Of a stretch of DNA of 40,775 bases, positions 11,520 through 20,377 are shown in pieces. This stretch comes from Vulcanisaeta sp. (GTDB lineage Archaea; Thermoproteota; Thermoprotei; Thermoproteales; Thermocladiaceae), in assembly GCA_023256215.1 (NCBI GenBank), contig JAGDXB010000070.1, forward strand, positions 1-40,775, given 5' to 3'. Every line of letters begins with the position of its first letter. Within the stretch, counting starts at the first letter, position 1. The notes under the pieces were generated by a model. The model did not search any database. It had not been told where the DNA came from and worked only from the letters and a program-made list of their open reading frames with translations. The translations under genes were made by a program, and so were the position numbers.

Positions 11520-12670
11520 ATACCCTCACCAACAACGATTACCTGAGCGCCGTTTAGATCAACATTTGACCTTATTAGGTTGCTTAAGGATTCCTTACTT
11601 AATATCAATAATGAGTCTTTACGCAGATACCTCGTAAGAACCTTAATCTCGTCATTCGACAACCCTTTACTAACATTAACTGGATATAACCAGGTCATTA
11701 AATCATCATTACTTAGCTTATTAACATAGTTTCCAATAAGCCTTTTAGCCCTTTCGAGAAGTTCTTCTCTGCCTTCCATTCCGATTACAAGCACTCTCAA
11801 CCTTAACTCTAGGTCTGCCAATGATGCGATTCGTGAAAGATTCATTACCTTGGTAATATCATTACCTATTAGGATGAGCAATGCTCCTATACTTCTAAGG
11901 CCTCGTAGATACATTAACGCCTCATCAATAGGTCTATACTTATTGGCGGGTTTTAACATGTGTGGCGTATACTCCATAATTATTAATTTCGGTAAATTAC
12001 CCATCTCAGACCTTACCGTACTTACCAGGTTGCCTACACGTGCACTCGTAATCCAATGAATACTGCTTACCGGCTCTGAAAAATCGTACTCCTTAAGAGT
12101 GACGAAGTCGCCAGATCTAGATTGGAATACCACGGCATTGCCTAAATCTCTGCTAAGACCTTTACCGATTATTAATTGAGCATTCTCTTTAGGCTCTATC
12201 ACTACGTCATGCCCTAACTTTATAAAAGTCGCATTCGTCACTATACCCATTGGGTCGACAATCTTAATTACAATACCTAATATCTTTGCAATGCCGAACC
12301 ACTTAATTTCAAGATCCAGATCCTTTTGCTTGCCATTAATTATGAGGTCTCTATCAATATTACTACACTGGAGATGGGGAGAGCATATCAGGGTTATCTT
12401 CGCAGGAATTTTGAGCGGCAATGATGACTTGGCCCTAATACGTAGAATTACGTGATCCTTCATCACCACTAATTCGTCATTTATATCCAACAAACTCAGG
12501 GATAGACTTGTTAAGAGGTCCCATGTTAATAGGTACGATGTAAAAACAAGAAATAGACTAATACCGACAAATGTGAGCAAGGCATTCTTCATGTATATCC
12601 CTAAGTACATTAATGAGGCTATTAGAACGTAAACAATCAAGGACCTATTGTATTTAATAGCGCTACTCAT
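11516..12670 (-). CDS. DUF58 domain-containing protein
   Basis: Two N-terminal TMs; 'SGDFVTLKEYDFSEPVSSIHWITSARVGNLVSTV' resembles the DUF58 signature (G-D..~.R.Y...D..~.I.W..~AR). Confidence 0.8.
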   Translation of the reverse strand: MSSAIKYNRSLIVYVLIASLMYLGIYMKNALLTFVGISLFLVFTSYLLTWDLLTSLSLSLLDINDELVVMKDHVILRIRAKSSLPLKIPAKITLICSPHLQCSNIDRDLIINGKQKDLDLEIKWFGIAKILGIVIKIVDPMGIVTNATFIKLGHDVVIEPKENAQLIIGKGLSRDLGNAVVFQSRSGDFVTLKEYDFSEPVSSIHWITSARVGNLVSTVRSEMGNLPKLIIMEYTPHMLKPANKYRPIDEALMYLRGLRSIGALLILIGNDITKVMNLSRIASLADLELRLRVLVIGMEGREELLERAKRLIGNYVNKLSNDDLMTWLYPVNVSKGLSNDEIKVLTRYLRKDSLLILSKESLSNLIRSNVDLNGAQVIVVGEGI

Positions 12671-13619
12671 TATTATAGCCCTTGCCCAATGCCTTGGCCA
12701 TTATCGGTGTTGGTACCTTTTCGAGAATCTCGCTTATTATCCTGAATGGATCATCACCTATTGTTATTATTCTGTGGTTTAGTACGTATGGTGTTAGTTG
12801 TTTTACGTCGTCTGGTATTACGTAGTCCCTACCGTTTATCAATGCCCAAGCCCTAACTAACTTACTAAGTACTTGGGCTGCCCTAGGACTGGCGCCTAGT
12901 TTAATATCATGAACATTCCTAGTAGCCCTTACTATATTAACGATGTATCTAATTATCGAGTCATCAACATAGACCTTCCTCATTAATAACTGCATATTGA
13001 TTATGTCCTCCTTACTTAATACGGTATTCACGGGAGTAACGTCGCCAAGGTCAATATCATTGGCAATCCGTAACTCAACATCCTCATTTGGATAGCCGAG
13101 CCTTATTCTTATCATGAATCTGTCTAGTTGTGCTTCTGGTAGTGGGTATGTTCCCTCCAGCTCTATTGGGTTTTGTGTTGCTATTACCATGAATGGCCTT
13201 GGTAGTTGGTAACTCCTACCACCAATGGTTACCTGACCCTCCTGCATAGCCTCGAGGAGTGCAGACTGAACCTTAGGAGGAGCCCTATTAATCTCATCAG
13301 CAAGGACCACATTGGCGAATATCGGGCCAAGCCTAACCTCAAAATCACCAACCCTAGGATTAAAAACAAGAGAACCAGTAATATCGCTAGGAAGAAGATC
13401 AGGCGTAAACTGAACACGACCAAAGGAAAGACCAAGAGTCCTAGCAAAAGCCTTAACAAGACTAGTCTTAGCCAAACCAGGAAAACCCTCAACCAAAACA
13501 TGACCATTAGCAAGGAACGTTGCAAACATGATCTTAACCTCATTTTCAACATTGACTAATACTTTTGAAATCTCCTTACTTATTAATTGAGCAATTGATT
13601 GCAATACTCTATAATCCAT
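12663..13619 (-). CDS. MoxR-family AAA+ ATPase
   Basis: GFPGLAKTSLVKAFA, DEINRAPPKVQSALLEAMQEGQVTIGG, ATQNPIELEGTYPLPEAQLDRFMIRI. Confidence 0.95.
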   Translation of the reverse strand: MDYRVLQSIAQLISKEISKVLVNVENEVKIMFATFLANGHVLVEGFPGLAKTSLVKAFARTLGLSFGRVQFTPDLLPSDITGSLVFNPRVGDFEVRLGPIFANVVLADEINRAPPKVQSALLEAMQEGQVTIGGRSYQLPRPFMVIATQNPIELEGTYPLPEAQLDRFMIRIRLGYPNEDVELRIANDIDLGDVTPVNTVLSKEDIINMQLLMRKVYVDDSIIRYIVNIVRATRNVHDIKLGASPRAAQVLSKLVRAWALINGRDYVIPDDVKQLTPYVLNHRIITIGDDPFRIISEILEKVPTPIMAKALGKGYNNE

Positions 13620-13679
13620 GTTTCAAAATGCAGTCTTGAATACGGCATTATTAACTTATCTCTCTAAGTGTTAGTAAAA

Positions 13680-15041
13680 TTATTCAATACTGTCTAATGA
13701 TCTCCTCCCCAAATAATAATATATATAGTACCCTATCAACCATGGCACCATCAACAGGAAGGATGCAAAAGCTACTAATAACAAGACATAGATTGGTATG
13801 TTAGAACCGTGAGATTGAATATTTATAGGCTCGAAGGCCACCCAACCAACATTGGTGAACGCTTCAACCCAAATGGTCGTATGACTTGATTGAAATATAT
13901 AATCCCCATTACCTGACTGCTCTCCAACAAAACCAATCGTAATCCTTGATGGGATGCCCAACATTCTTAGTACGTAGAGGGTCAATAAGGCATAATCCAC
14001 GGGACTGCCTAAACCATGGGTTAACGTATAGTTAACAGAATACGTATTTCTGGATATCTGAAAACGTCCATTATTCATGTAGTTTAGTAACTCATTTATT
14101 GCAGACATTCCTTCGGTATTGAAAGGCCCAAGATAATAAATTACCGAACTCCATGAAACCCCCACATCAATCGGCCCTAAATAGTCCCTTGCATATAGAG
14201 TTTCAATACCTGAATAATTCATACCTTGAGATATAGAGCAAACCGTTATCTCAAAAACAGCACTGATTATCGGCTGATAGCTTAGGAGTAAATCGCCTGG
14301 CTCAAGTACGCTGACCTTAGAGTTTGGGTAAACAGATACCAATGTTATATTCGAAACAATAAACGAAAGATCCTTACCATAATTTATCACGAATGGTTCA
14401 GGTATAGCCTCAATAGGCTGCGAGAAACTCTCATAAACCATGTAAGTACGACACTCATCACCAACGGCCATGCCTATCGTTATTGGCGGATAACCCGTAA
14501 TTACCGGCGTTAGACTCTGCGTATTCGTCAACGTATTCGTCGAGGAATTATAGCCATTAAATGAATAAAATCTAAGTACTACGGGTATTTCTGACTTCAC
14601 TGTAACCGTAAAATTGGCGTTAACGAGCCCTGAGGTTACAGGATATGCCGGTGTTTTTAACCCACCCGTCTCAATCACAGGTATAAAGAAACCCACAAAT
14701 CGGGTATTATTAAAATGACCCTCGTAGAAACCAACATAGCCAGTACCATTATTGAAGTCGAGAATACCCGGAAAAATACCCTGACCCCCTACAATAGCTG
14801 TTGTAAAACTGAAGGGAGCCGTTACATTAATGGTCTTAATCCCTGACTTAGGTACCACCATCACCGCGTACTTTATATCATTCTGTGCAGTTAGTAGGTA
14901 AATAATGAAACTATTGTTTGTGCTTGCTATTACTACGTAGGTTGAGTTTATCGGTACGCTATATGTCACTCCTGCGGAAGAACCTGAGGTTGATTTAATT
15001 GCAAGCATTATTCCCAGCAAAAGCATTATTAATGCATTCAT
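13680..15041 (-). CDS. Membrane transglutaminase-like protein; start trimmed from ORF start 15146 to the internal ATG at 15041
   Basis: GSPVDYALLTLYVLRMLGIPSRITIGFVG...SSHTTIWVEAFTNVGWVAFEPIN; C-terminal TM; trimmed start removes overlap with the divergent gene. Confidence 0.75.
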   Translation of the reverse strand: MNALIMLLLGIMLAIKSTSGSSAGVTYSVPINSTYVVIASTNNSFIIYLLTAQNDIKYAVMVVPKSGIKTINVTAPFSFTTAIVGGQGIFPGILDFNNGTGYVGFYEGHFNNTRFVGFFIPVIETGGLKTPAYPVTSGLVNANFTVTVKSEIPVVLRFYSFNGYNSSTNTLTNTQSLTPVITGYPPITIGMAVGDECRTYMVYESFSQPIEAIPEPFVINYGKDLSFIVSNITLVSVYPNSKVSVLEPGDLLLSYQPIISAVFEITVCSISQGMNYSGIETLYARDYLGPIDVGVSWSSVIYYLGPFNTEGMSAINELLNYMNNGRFQISRNTYSVNYTLTHGLGSPVDYALLTLYVLRMLGIPSRITIGFVGEQSGNGDYIFQSSHTTIWVEAFTNVGWVAFEPINIQSHGSNIPIYVLLLVAFASFLLMVPWLIGYYIYYYLGRRSLDSIE

Positions 15042-15054
15042 TACACAATAAATA

Positions 15055-15873
15055 ATGAACCTTAAAAAAATCTTTTTGCAAATTTTAATCTCCGTAATAA
15101 TAACAGCACTATTATTCATAGCAGTAATCACTGACGCGTCTTCCATGTATAATTACCAATACAGTGGCAATTACGAATTAATAATGTGGCCCATACTCAA
15201 CGTAACACTCCCATTAGGAAAAACAACTGTAAATTGCGTATTGATAATAGTATCACCAAACTCGGCATCAATAAACGAAGCCTTCACGGGCCTATTAATA
15301 CTACCCAATAATACCTCCTACGTCGTCACAGGATTCCTAGGAAGTTCCACAGTTTATATAGTCAGTATCGAAAAATTAACAACCCAGACATTAAATAACG
15401 CCAATAACCCCTACTCCGGCCTAATCGCTCAGCATATTACCAACAAAAGGACCCTAATTAATAGCACTATTAATACAAGTGGTTCATTAACCAGAACAAC
15501 GAACAATAATATCAATAAGGCAGGGACTATCGTTAATAATAACGTTAAAAATCCAGGATATTTACTACCAATAATCATAGTTACAACAATTCTCATAATC
15601 TCAACATCATTGTTATTCATCGTAGATTCTAGGAGACGTATAGAGTATCCTAAGTGCTTGGAGGATGGTCTTATAAAGATCATTAAGAAAGCCAAGATAA
15701 GACAACCTGGGCTGACCCATAGGGAACTGGGTAACTATCTTATTGATCGCGTTGGCAATAAGTACGTTATTGAGGAGGTAATTAGGATGTTCGAGGAAGG
15801 TGTTTATGGTGGTAAAGAGGTTGATTGCAAAAGATACCTATCATTAATTAGCGAGGTACTAAGGAAACTTTAG
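15055..15873 (+). CDS. Membrane protein with DUF4129-like C-terminal domain
   Basis: N-terminal TM, Asn/Thr-rich extracellular region, second TM, then 'PGLTHRELGNYLIDRVG...VIRMFEEGVYGG'. Confidence 0.65.
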   Translation: MNLKKIFLQILISVIITALLFIAVITDASSMYNYQYSGNYELIMWPILNVTLPLGKTTVNCVLIIVSPNSASINEAFTGLLILPNNTSYVVTGFLGSSTVYIVSIEKLTTQTLNNANNPYSGLIAQHITNKRTLINSTINTSGSLTRTTNNNINKAGTIVNNNVKNPGYLLPIIIVTTILIISTSLLFIVDSRRRIEYPKCLEDGLIKIIKKAKIRQPGLTHRELGNYLIDRVGNKYVIEEVIRMFEEGVYGGKEVDCKRYLSLISEVLRKL

Positions 15874-15932
15874 TGTTTATTATCGTCATCACCCACAGCC
15901 ATCACTTTGTTAATAATGACCTGCAACATAAA

Positions 15933-15940
15933 CTTTATAA
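15933..15940 (+). promoter_or_regulatory. TATA-like box (CTTTATAA) consistent with leaderless start at 15965
   Basis: AACTTTATAA located ~25 nt upstream of ATG 15965. Confidence 0.5.
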
Positions 15941-15964
15941 ATTATGGGTTGCCCTCACCATCGT

Positions 15965-16162
15965 ATGAGAATTTACACATGCGCATTCTGCGGGAGACCA
16001 ATACCGCCAGGTACTGGAATAATGTATGTTAAGGCTGATGGTACAGTACTTAGGTTTTGCAGTAGGAAGTGCTTTGTTAGTGCTATCAAGTACAATAGGG
16101 ATCCGAGGAAGCTAACGTGGGTCAGAAAGGTTAAGAAAGTAAAATCAAAGGCCCAGAAGTAA
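15965..16162 (+). CDS. rpl24e: 50S ribosomal protein L24e (start at MRIYTC rather than ORF start 15944)
   Basis: [52 protein letters not shown], zinc-finger L24e. Confidence 0.93.
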   Translation: MRIYTCAFCGRPIPPGTGIMYVKADGTVLRFCSRKCFVSAIKYNRDPRKLTWVRKVKKVKSKAQK

Positions 16163-16200
16163 ACCAATAAGTTAAAAGGAGGTACTTAATACGGTCGTTG

Positions 16201-16725
16201 ATGACCATCATTTATAAAGGACGTAGGGTAACACTTGAGGTCTATAGAACCGTGCTTCCCAATAATCATGTGATGAACGTAGAGAGGGTAATCTTTCCAA
16301 AAGCTGTCGCAGTATTACCTATCTACGGAGGTGATAGGGTAGTCCTTATACGCCAATTTAGGCCTGTAATCAATGATTATATATTCGAGATACCCGCAGG
16401 TGTTGTGGAGGAGAAGGAGAGTGAGGATGAGGCGTTAATTAGGGAATTACGGGAAGAGATAGGGGCTGAGGTCATTAATTATGGGAAGTTATTTGAGGGC
16501 TTTACAAGTCCTGGCTATTCAACGGAATACCTGGTCATTTATTATGCTAATGTGAGGAGCTTAGGAGAGGCCAGGCCTGAAGAGCACGAGGTTATTGAGA
16601 GGGTTATTGTGGGGCTTAGTGAGGCTATGGATATGGTGAGGAGGGGTGAGATTAAGGATTTGAAAACAGCCCTTGCGCTAACCCTTTATGCATTAAAAGG
16701 GAGTTCAGTAACCACTACATGGTGA
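16201..16725 (+). CDS. NUDIX hydrolase (ADP-ribose pyrophosphatase-like)
   Basis: NUDIX box GVVEEKESEDEALIRELREEIG; VVLIRQFRPVI...FEIPAG. Confidence 0.92.
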   Translation: MTIIYKGRRVTLEVYRTVLPNNHVMNVERVIFPKAVAVLPIYGGDRVVLIRQFRPVINDYIFEIPAGVVEEKESEDEALIRELREEIGAEVINYGKLFEGFTSPGYSTEYLVIYYANVRSLGEARPEEHEVIERVIVGLSEAMDMVRRGEIKDLKTALALTLYALKGSSVTTTW

Positions 16726-16728
16726 TTT

Positions 16729-17421
16729 ATGGAGTTAAATGAGGAATTGGTGCTTAAGGTTCTTAGTAATGTTAGGATTGAGCCGAGGAATTTTGCGGCA
16801 CTTTATGTTTTTAGGAGCAGCAATGACATATTTAGGGCTTTGGTTGTCACAATACTTACGCAAAACACCAACGATAAAAACGCACTTAGAGCTTATGAGA
16901 ACCTGGTCAGGGTTGCTGGAGATATAACTCCGCAGAGGCTATTGGAGATTGGTGAGGATGCCGTGGCCAATGCCATCAAGGTGGCCGGTATGCATAGGGT
17001 TAGGGCTAGGAAAATACTTGAACTATCCAGGGTGGTTCTTGAGAGGTTTAAGGGCGATCTCACGATAATAAGGAGCCTACCTGTTAATGAGGCCCGTAAA
17101 TTACTACTCGAGTTGCCTGGTGTCGGTGATAAAACAGCGGATGTTATTCTTGTTAATCTTGGTAAGCTTGCATTTCCTGTTGATACTCATATAACTAGGA
17201 TATCGATGAGGTTAGGTATTGTTAAGTCTAGGAATTATGGTGAAATACAGAGGGCTTGGGTGAAGATACTAACGCCAGATCCAGGTAGGTATCTCGAGGT
17301 CCACCTGAAGCTTATTCAATTCGGTAGGGATGTATGTAGGGCTAGGAATCCTAGATGTGGGGTGTGCGGGTTTAGGGAGGTGTGTCAGTATTATAATAAT
17401 GTATTAAGGAGTGAGAAATAA
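16729..17421 (+). CDS. nth: Endonuclease III (HhH-GPD, 4Fe-4S)
   Basis: LPGVGDKTADVILVNL, FPVDTHITRISMRLG, C-x6-C-x2-C-x5-C cluster (CRARNPRCGVCGFREVC). Confidence 0.93.
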   Translation: MELNEELVLKVLSNVRIEPRNFAALYVFRSSNDIFRALVVTILTQNTNDKNALRAYENLVRVAGDITPQRLLEIGEDAVANAIKVAGMHRVRARKILELSRVVLERFKGDLTIIRSLPVNEARKLLLELPGVGDKTADVILVNLGKLAFPVDTHITRISMRLGIVKSRNYGEIQRAWVKILTPDPGRYLEVHLKLIQFGRDVCRARNPRCGVCGFREVCQYYNNVLRSEK

Positions 17422-17438
17422 AAATAGGTAGTAATTGA

Positions 17439-18185
17439 ATGGTGCTTATAATGAACTGCGTACATGTTGAGGGGCTGTCTCGATTATTTAATGGTGTAAA
17501 GGCTATTGATAATATTTACTTTGATGCTGAGTGCGGTGATTCGGTAGCGTTAATAGGTCCTAATGGCGCTGGTAAAACGACGACTCTTAGGATATTAGCT
17601 GGTCTATTAAGACCAACCTCCGGTATTGTTAGGATTTGTGGTTATGACCCATTTACAGAATCTGAGAAGGCTAAGTCCTGCATTGGTTATTTACCTGAGG
17701 ATGCTGTGCCCTTTCTCAATTTAACGGTTAGGGAGAACTTAGAGTATGTAGCCATATTAAGGAGGATAAGCGATGTGAGGGGTACTATTGAGGATGTAAT
17801 GAGGTTACTTGACCTTACCGAAATAGCTAATAAGGTTGTGGCATCATTATCGAGAGGCAATAGGCAAAGGGTGGCAATTGCAATGGCGCTGATTCACAGG
17901 CCTAGGGTTCTCCTCCTAGATGAACCGCTTAATTACCTAGATATACCTACGCAGGAGAAGGTAATTAGGTTATTTAAGGAACTGAGTGATTCTGGAACAA
18001 CAATAATAGTGTCGACCCACATAATGTCAATAGCAGAGAGGTTGGCAAGAAGGGCATTAATAATGAATAGGGGAAGGATTATTTGGAGGGGTTCTATTGA
18101 GGAGTTGAACAAAATAGCTAAACTAAGTGGTAACGCAATTGAGGAGGTGATAATTAAATTGCTCGAAGAAGAATCACCTAATTAA
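17439..18185 (+). CDS. ABC transporter ATP-binding protein
   Basis: GPNGAGKTTTLRILAGLLRPTSG, LSRGNRQRVAIAMAL, VLLLDEPLNYLD. Confidence 0.95.
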   Translation: MVLIMNCVHVEGLSRLFNGVKAIDNIYFDAECGDSVALIGPNGAGKTTTLRILAGLLRPTSGIVRICGYDPFTESEKAKSCIGYLPEDAVPFLNLTVRENLEYVAILRRISDVRGTIEDVMRLLDLTEIANKVVASLSRGNRQRVAIAMALIHRPRVLLLDEPLNYLDIPTQEKVIRLFKELSDSGTTIIVSTHIMSIAERLARRALIMNRGRIIWRGSIEELNKIAKLSGNAIEEVIIKLLEEESPN

Positions 18186-18827
18186 CTCCTTCAAGTACGG
18201 CGTTGAATCAACCTCTCTATAACCCTCCTTAGTTATCGTCACAACATCTATTCCTTCACCACTGCCTGGATCATGATATATAGCCGACCTAACAGCCCTA
18301 ACAGCTAATCTAACGGCATCCTCAATGCTCATATCCCTCCTATAACCATCCTCGAGAACACCAAATGCTGTGGGCGAGCCACTACCCGTAGCCATAAACT
18401 CCGTCTCCCTGGTTAATGTACCGAAGAAGTCAAGCATATATATGACTGGTCCCTCATCTGGATCCCAACCACCAAAAATCATATGTACCAGGTAAATAAA
18501 CGGCCTGCTTGAAAATACCACCAGAGACGCATAATTTGCTAGCGCCCTTATCGAGATTGGTTTACCAGTCTCTATCTTGTATTGCATAGCCGTTGCCGTT
18601 AACGCGTCAAGAACCTTTTGGAGGTCAGCAACACCGCCACTCATTGTTGCTGCTACGTGATTATCAATTTTCCATATCTTAACACCCTTCTTCCTATGGG
18701 CAATGTAGTAGCCAGCGGTGACTCTCCTATCCGTGGCTAATACAACTCCGTCATTAATCACAATACCTACGGTTGTTGTCCCCGTCATTAACCTATTAAT
18801 ACCTTCATGATTAGGGCTTAGCATCAA
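18174..18827 (-). CDS. psmB: Proteasome beta subunit (retains the TTTVG N-terminal nucleophile motif)
   Basis: MTGTTTVGIVINDGVVLATDRRVTAGYYI...FMATGSGSPTAFGVLEDGYRRDMSIEDAVRLAVRA. Confidence 0.95.
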   Translation of the reverse strand: MMLSPNHEGINRLMTGTTTVGIVINDGVVLATDRRVTAGYYIAHRKKGVKIWKIDNHVAATMSGGVADLQKVLDALTATAMQYKIETGKPISIRALANYASLVVFSSRPFIYLVHMIFGGWDPDEGPVIYMLDFFGTLTRETEFMATGSGSPTAFGVLEDGYRRDMSIEDAVRLAVRAVRSAIYHDPGSGEGIDVVTITKEGYREVDSTPYLKELIR

Positions 18828-18874
18828 TCCAAGAGGAATTAATTGTTTAATAAATCTTAACCTATACGCTAACC

Positions 18875-19645
18875 TTATTGAGACGATTGCTGGGTTTGTT
18901 GGGATTCGGGCTTGGTTTCCGCCTGCTTCTCCTCCGCCTTGGTCTCAGCCTCCCTCTTCAATTCGATCTCGTCAACAAACAGTACCTTCTTTACGCTCGT
19001 AATTCTATTACCTATCTCATCGGCTATCCTGGCCCTTAGGGTCCCTATGTTCTCCATAAAGAGCGTCTCTATGGGTAGCTTTATAGTCACGGTAGAGCCA
19101 TCTTGAGACAGCTCCACGCTAACCTTGTCCAGCTCGAGTCTTGGTATGTACTGCTTAATTAGGTATTTTATCTTCTCCTCGGTCGTCTCAAGCTTTTTGA
19201 CTACCTTGGCCGTGACAATAAGCGTCTTGCCAGCCAGTGGGTGATTAAAGTCTAGGGTAACCCTACCACCCGTTATACTAACGACCCTGGCCTGCTGATT
19301 ATTAACCTCAACTAAATCGCCAACCTTAGGCAACTTACCATACCTATAGAACTCCCTAATGGATATTATCCTAACCTTAGCCGGGTCTCTCTGTCCAAAT
19401 GCCTTATCTGGTGGCACTTCAACGGTTACCTCCTGACCCTCACTGGAATTAATGATTGCTTGTTCCAGGGGCTCAAAGAGTTTGGTTTCGCCGAGTATTA
19501 TCAATCTTGGTTCATAAACCTCATCGGGCCTATAAATACCGGCTTCCCTAGCCTTATCCTCTATTGTTGTCTCTACCACCTTATTGTCGTCCTTATCAAT
19601 GACCGTGTACTCAAGCAATACATAATCACCCTTCTGGAACGTCAT
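18875..19645 (-). CDS. FKBP-type peptidyl-prolyl isomerase (SlyD-like/long archaeal type)
   Basis: GDYVLLEYTVIDKDDNKVVETT, VEVPPDKAFGQRDP, GGRVTLDFNHPLAGKTL; C-terminal Glu/Gln-rich tail. Confidence 0.92.
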   Translation of the reverse strand: MTFQKGDYVLLEYTVIDKDDNKVVETTIEDKAREAGIYRPDEVYEPRLIILGETKLFEPLEQAIINSSEGQEVTVEVPPDKAFGQRDPAKVRIISIREFYRYGKLPKVGDLVEVNNQQARVVSITGGRVTLDFNHPLAGKTLIVTAKVVKKLETTEEKIKYLIKQYIPRLELDKVSVELSQDGSTVTIKLPIETLFMENIGTLRARIADEIGNRITSVKKVLFVDEIELKREAETKAEEKQAETKPESQQTQQSSQ

Positions 19646-19727
19646 CGACTATGTGCCTGGTAATTACCTTATAAATTTTAAGCTTGAAGAGAATTAGGTT
19701 TTAATTTCCCTCGTTTAAATAACATTA

Positions 19728-20018
19728 ATGATGAATGCGGCTTACATAATAAGCATGGCGATAGCATTGTCAGTAATATTGATGTTCATTGGTATATTAT
19801 TGATAATACTGGATGTTGTAAGGAGTCATAGGGAGGAAGGGAATGAGGAGAAGGAGAGGGAGGAAAAGAGGAAGACTGGCGTTGGTGGTGTAGTACTCAT
19901 AGGCCCTGTGCCCATAGTATTTGGTAACGACCCATCTATAATTAAGTGGGCCATAATACTAACAATAATAGTCGTGGTTTTATTCGTGGTTTTTGCATTA
20001 CTACCTGGAATACTGTGA
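19728..20018 (+). CDS. DUF131-like (TIGR00304) small membrane protein
   Basis: Two TMs flanking 'GGVVLIGPVPIVFGND'. Confidence 0.75.
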   Translation: MMNAAYIISMAIALSVILMFIGILLIILDVVRSHREEGNEEKEREEKRKTGVGGVVLIGPVPIVFGNDPSIIKWAIILTIIVVVLFVVFALLPGIL

Positions 20019-20028
20019 GGTGGTTATC

Positions 20029-20343
20029 ATGAGACTTTACCAAGTCGGTATCTTGCTCATAATTCTCGCTGTATTAATACCAATAATAGCCGTAATACTT
20101 ACAATAGTCACTGGTGTTTCGGCCACAACGACTACCCCCAGTGTTGGTGGTGCCATAGTCATATTCCCAATAGTCCCAATACCGATACTCATAACCTTCG
20201 GCAAGCCCCAAATAGCACAACCACTTCTTTGGTTTACTTACGTAATATTCATAATATTCCTAGTCCTCATAATATTCTCAATAATACAGTACTACAGAGT
20301 TAGGAGGGAAGCCATGAAGAGGTGGCAGGAAGAACATAGGTAA
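20029..20343 (+). CDS. Second DUF131-like small membrane protein (start at internal ATG 20029)
   Basis: Two TMs flanking 'GGAIVIFPIVPIPILITFG', same layout as upstream ORF. Confidence 0.7.
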   Translation: MRLYQVGILLIILAVLIPIIAVILTIVTGVSATTTTPSVGGAIVIFPIVPIPILITFGKPQIAQPLLWFTYVIFIIFLVLIIFSIIQYYRVRREAMKRWQEEHR

Positions 20344-20377
20344 TCAATTTAATAACCCTTCGCCGGGTTAGTAATTA

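Noticed and set aside
13206-13559. Long ORFs on the opposite strand and in another frame over moxR (117 aa +, 107 aa -)
   Set aside because: Low-complexity products (K/T/R/S-rich; L/V/F-rich) explained by T-ending codon bias of the true moxR frame.
15874-15943. Minus-strand GTGATGG/GGTGATGA motifs before L24e as a C/D sRNA
   Set aside because: No CTGA D box within the expected distance downstream.
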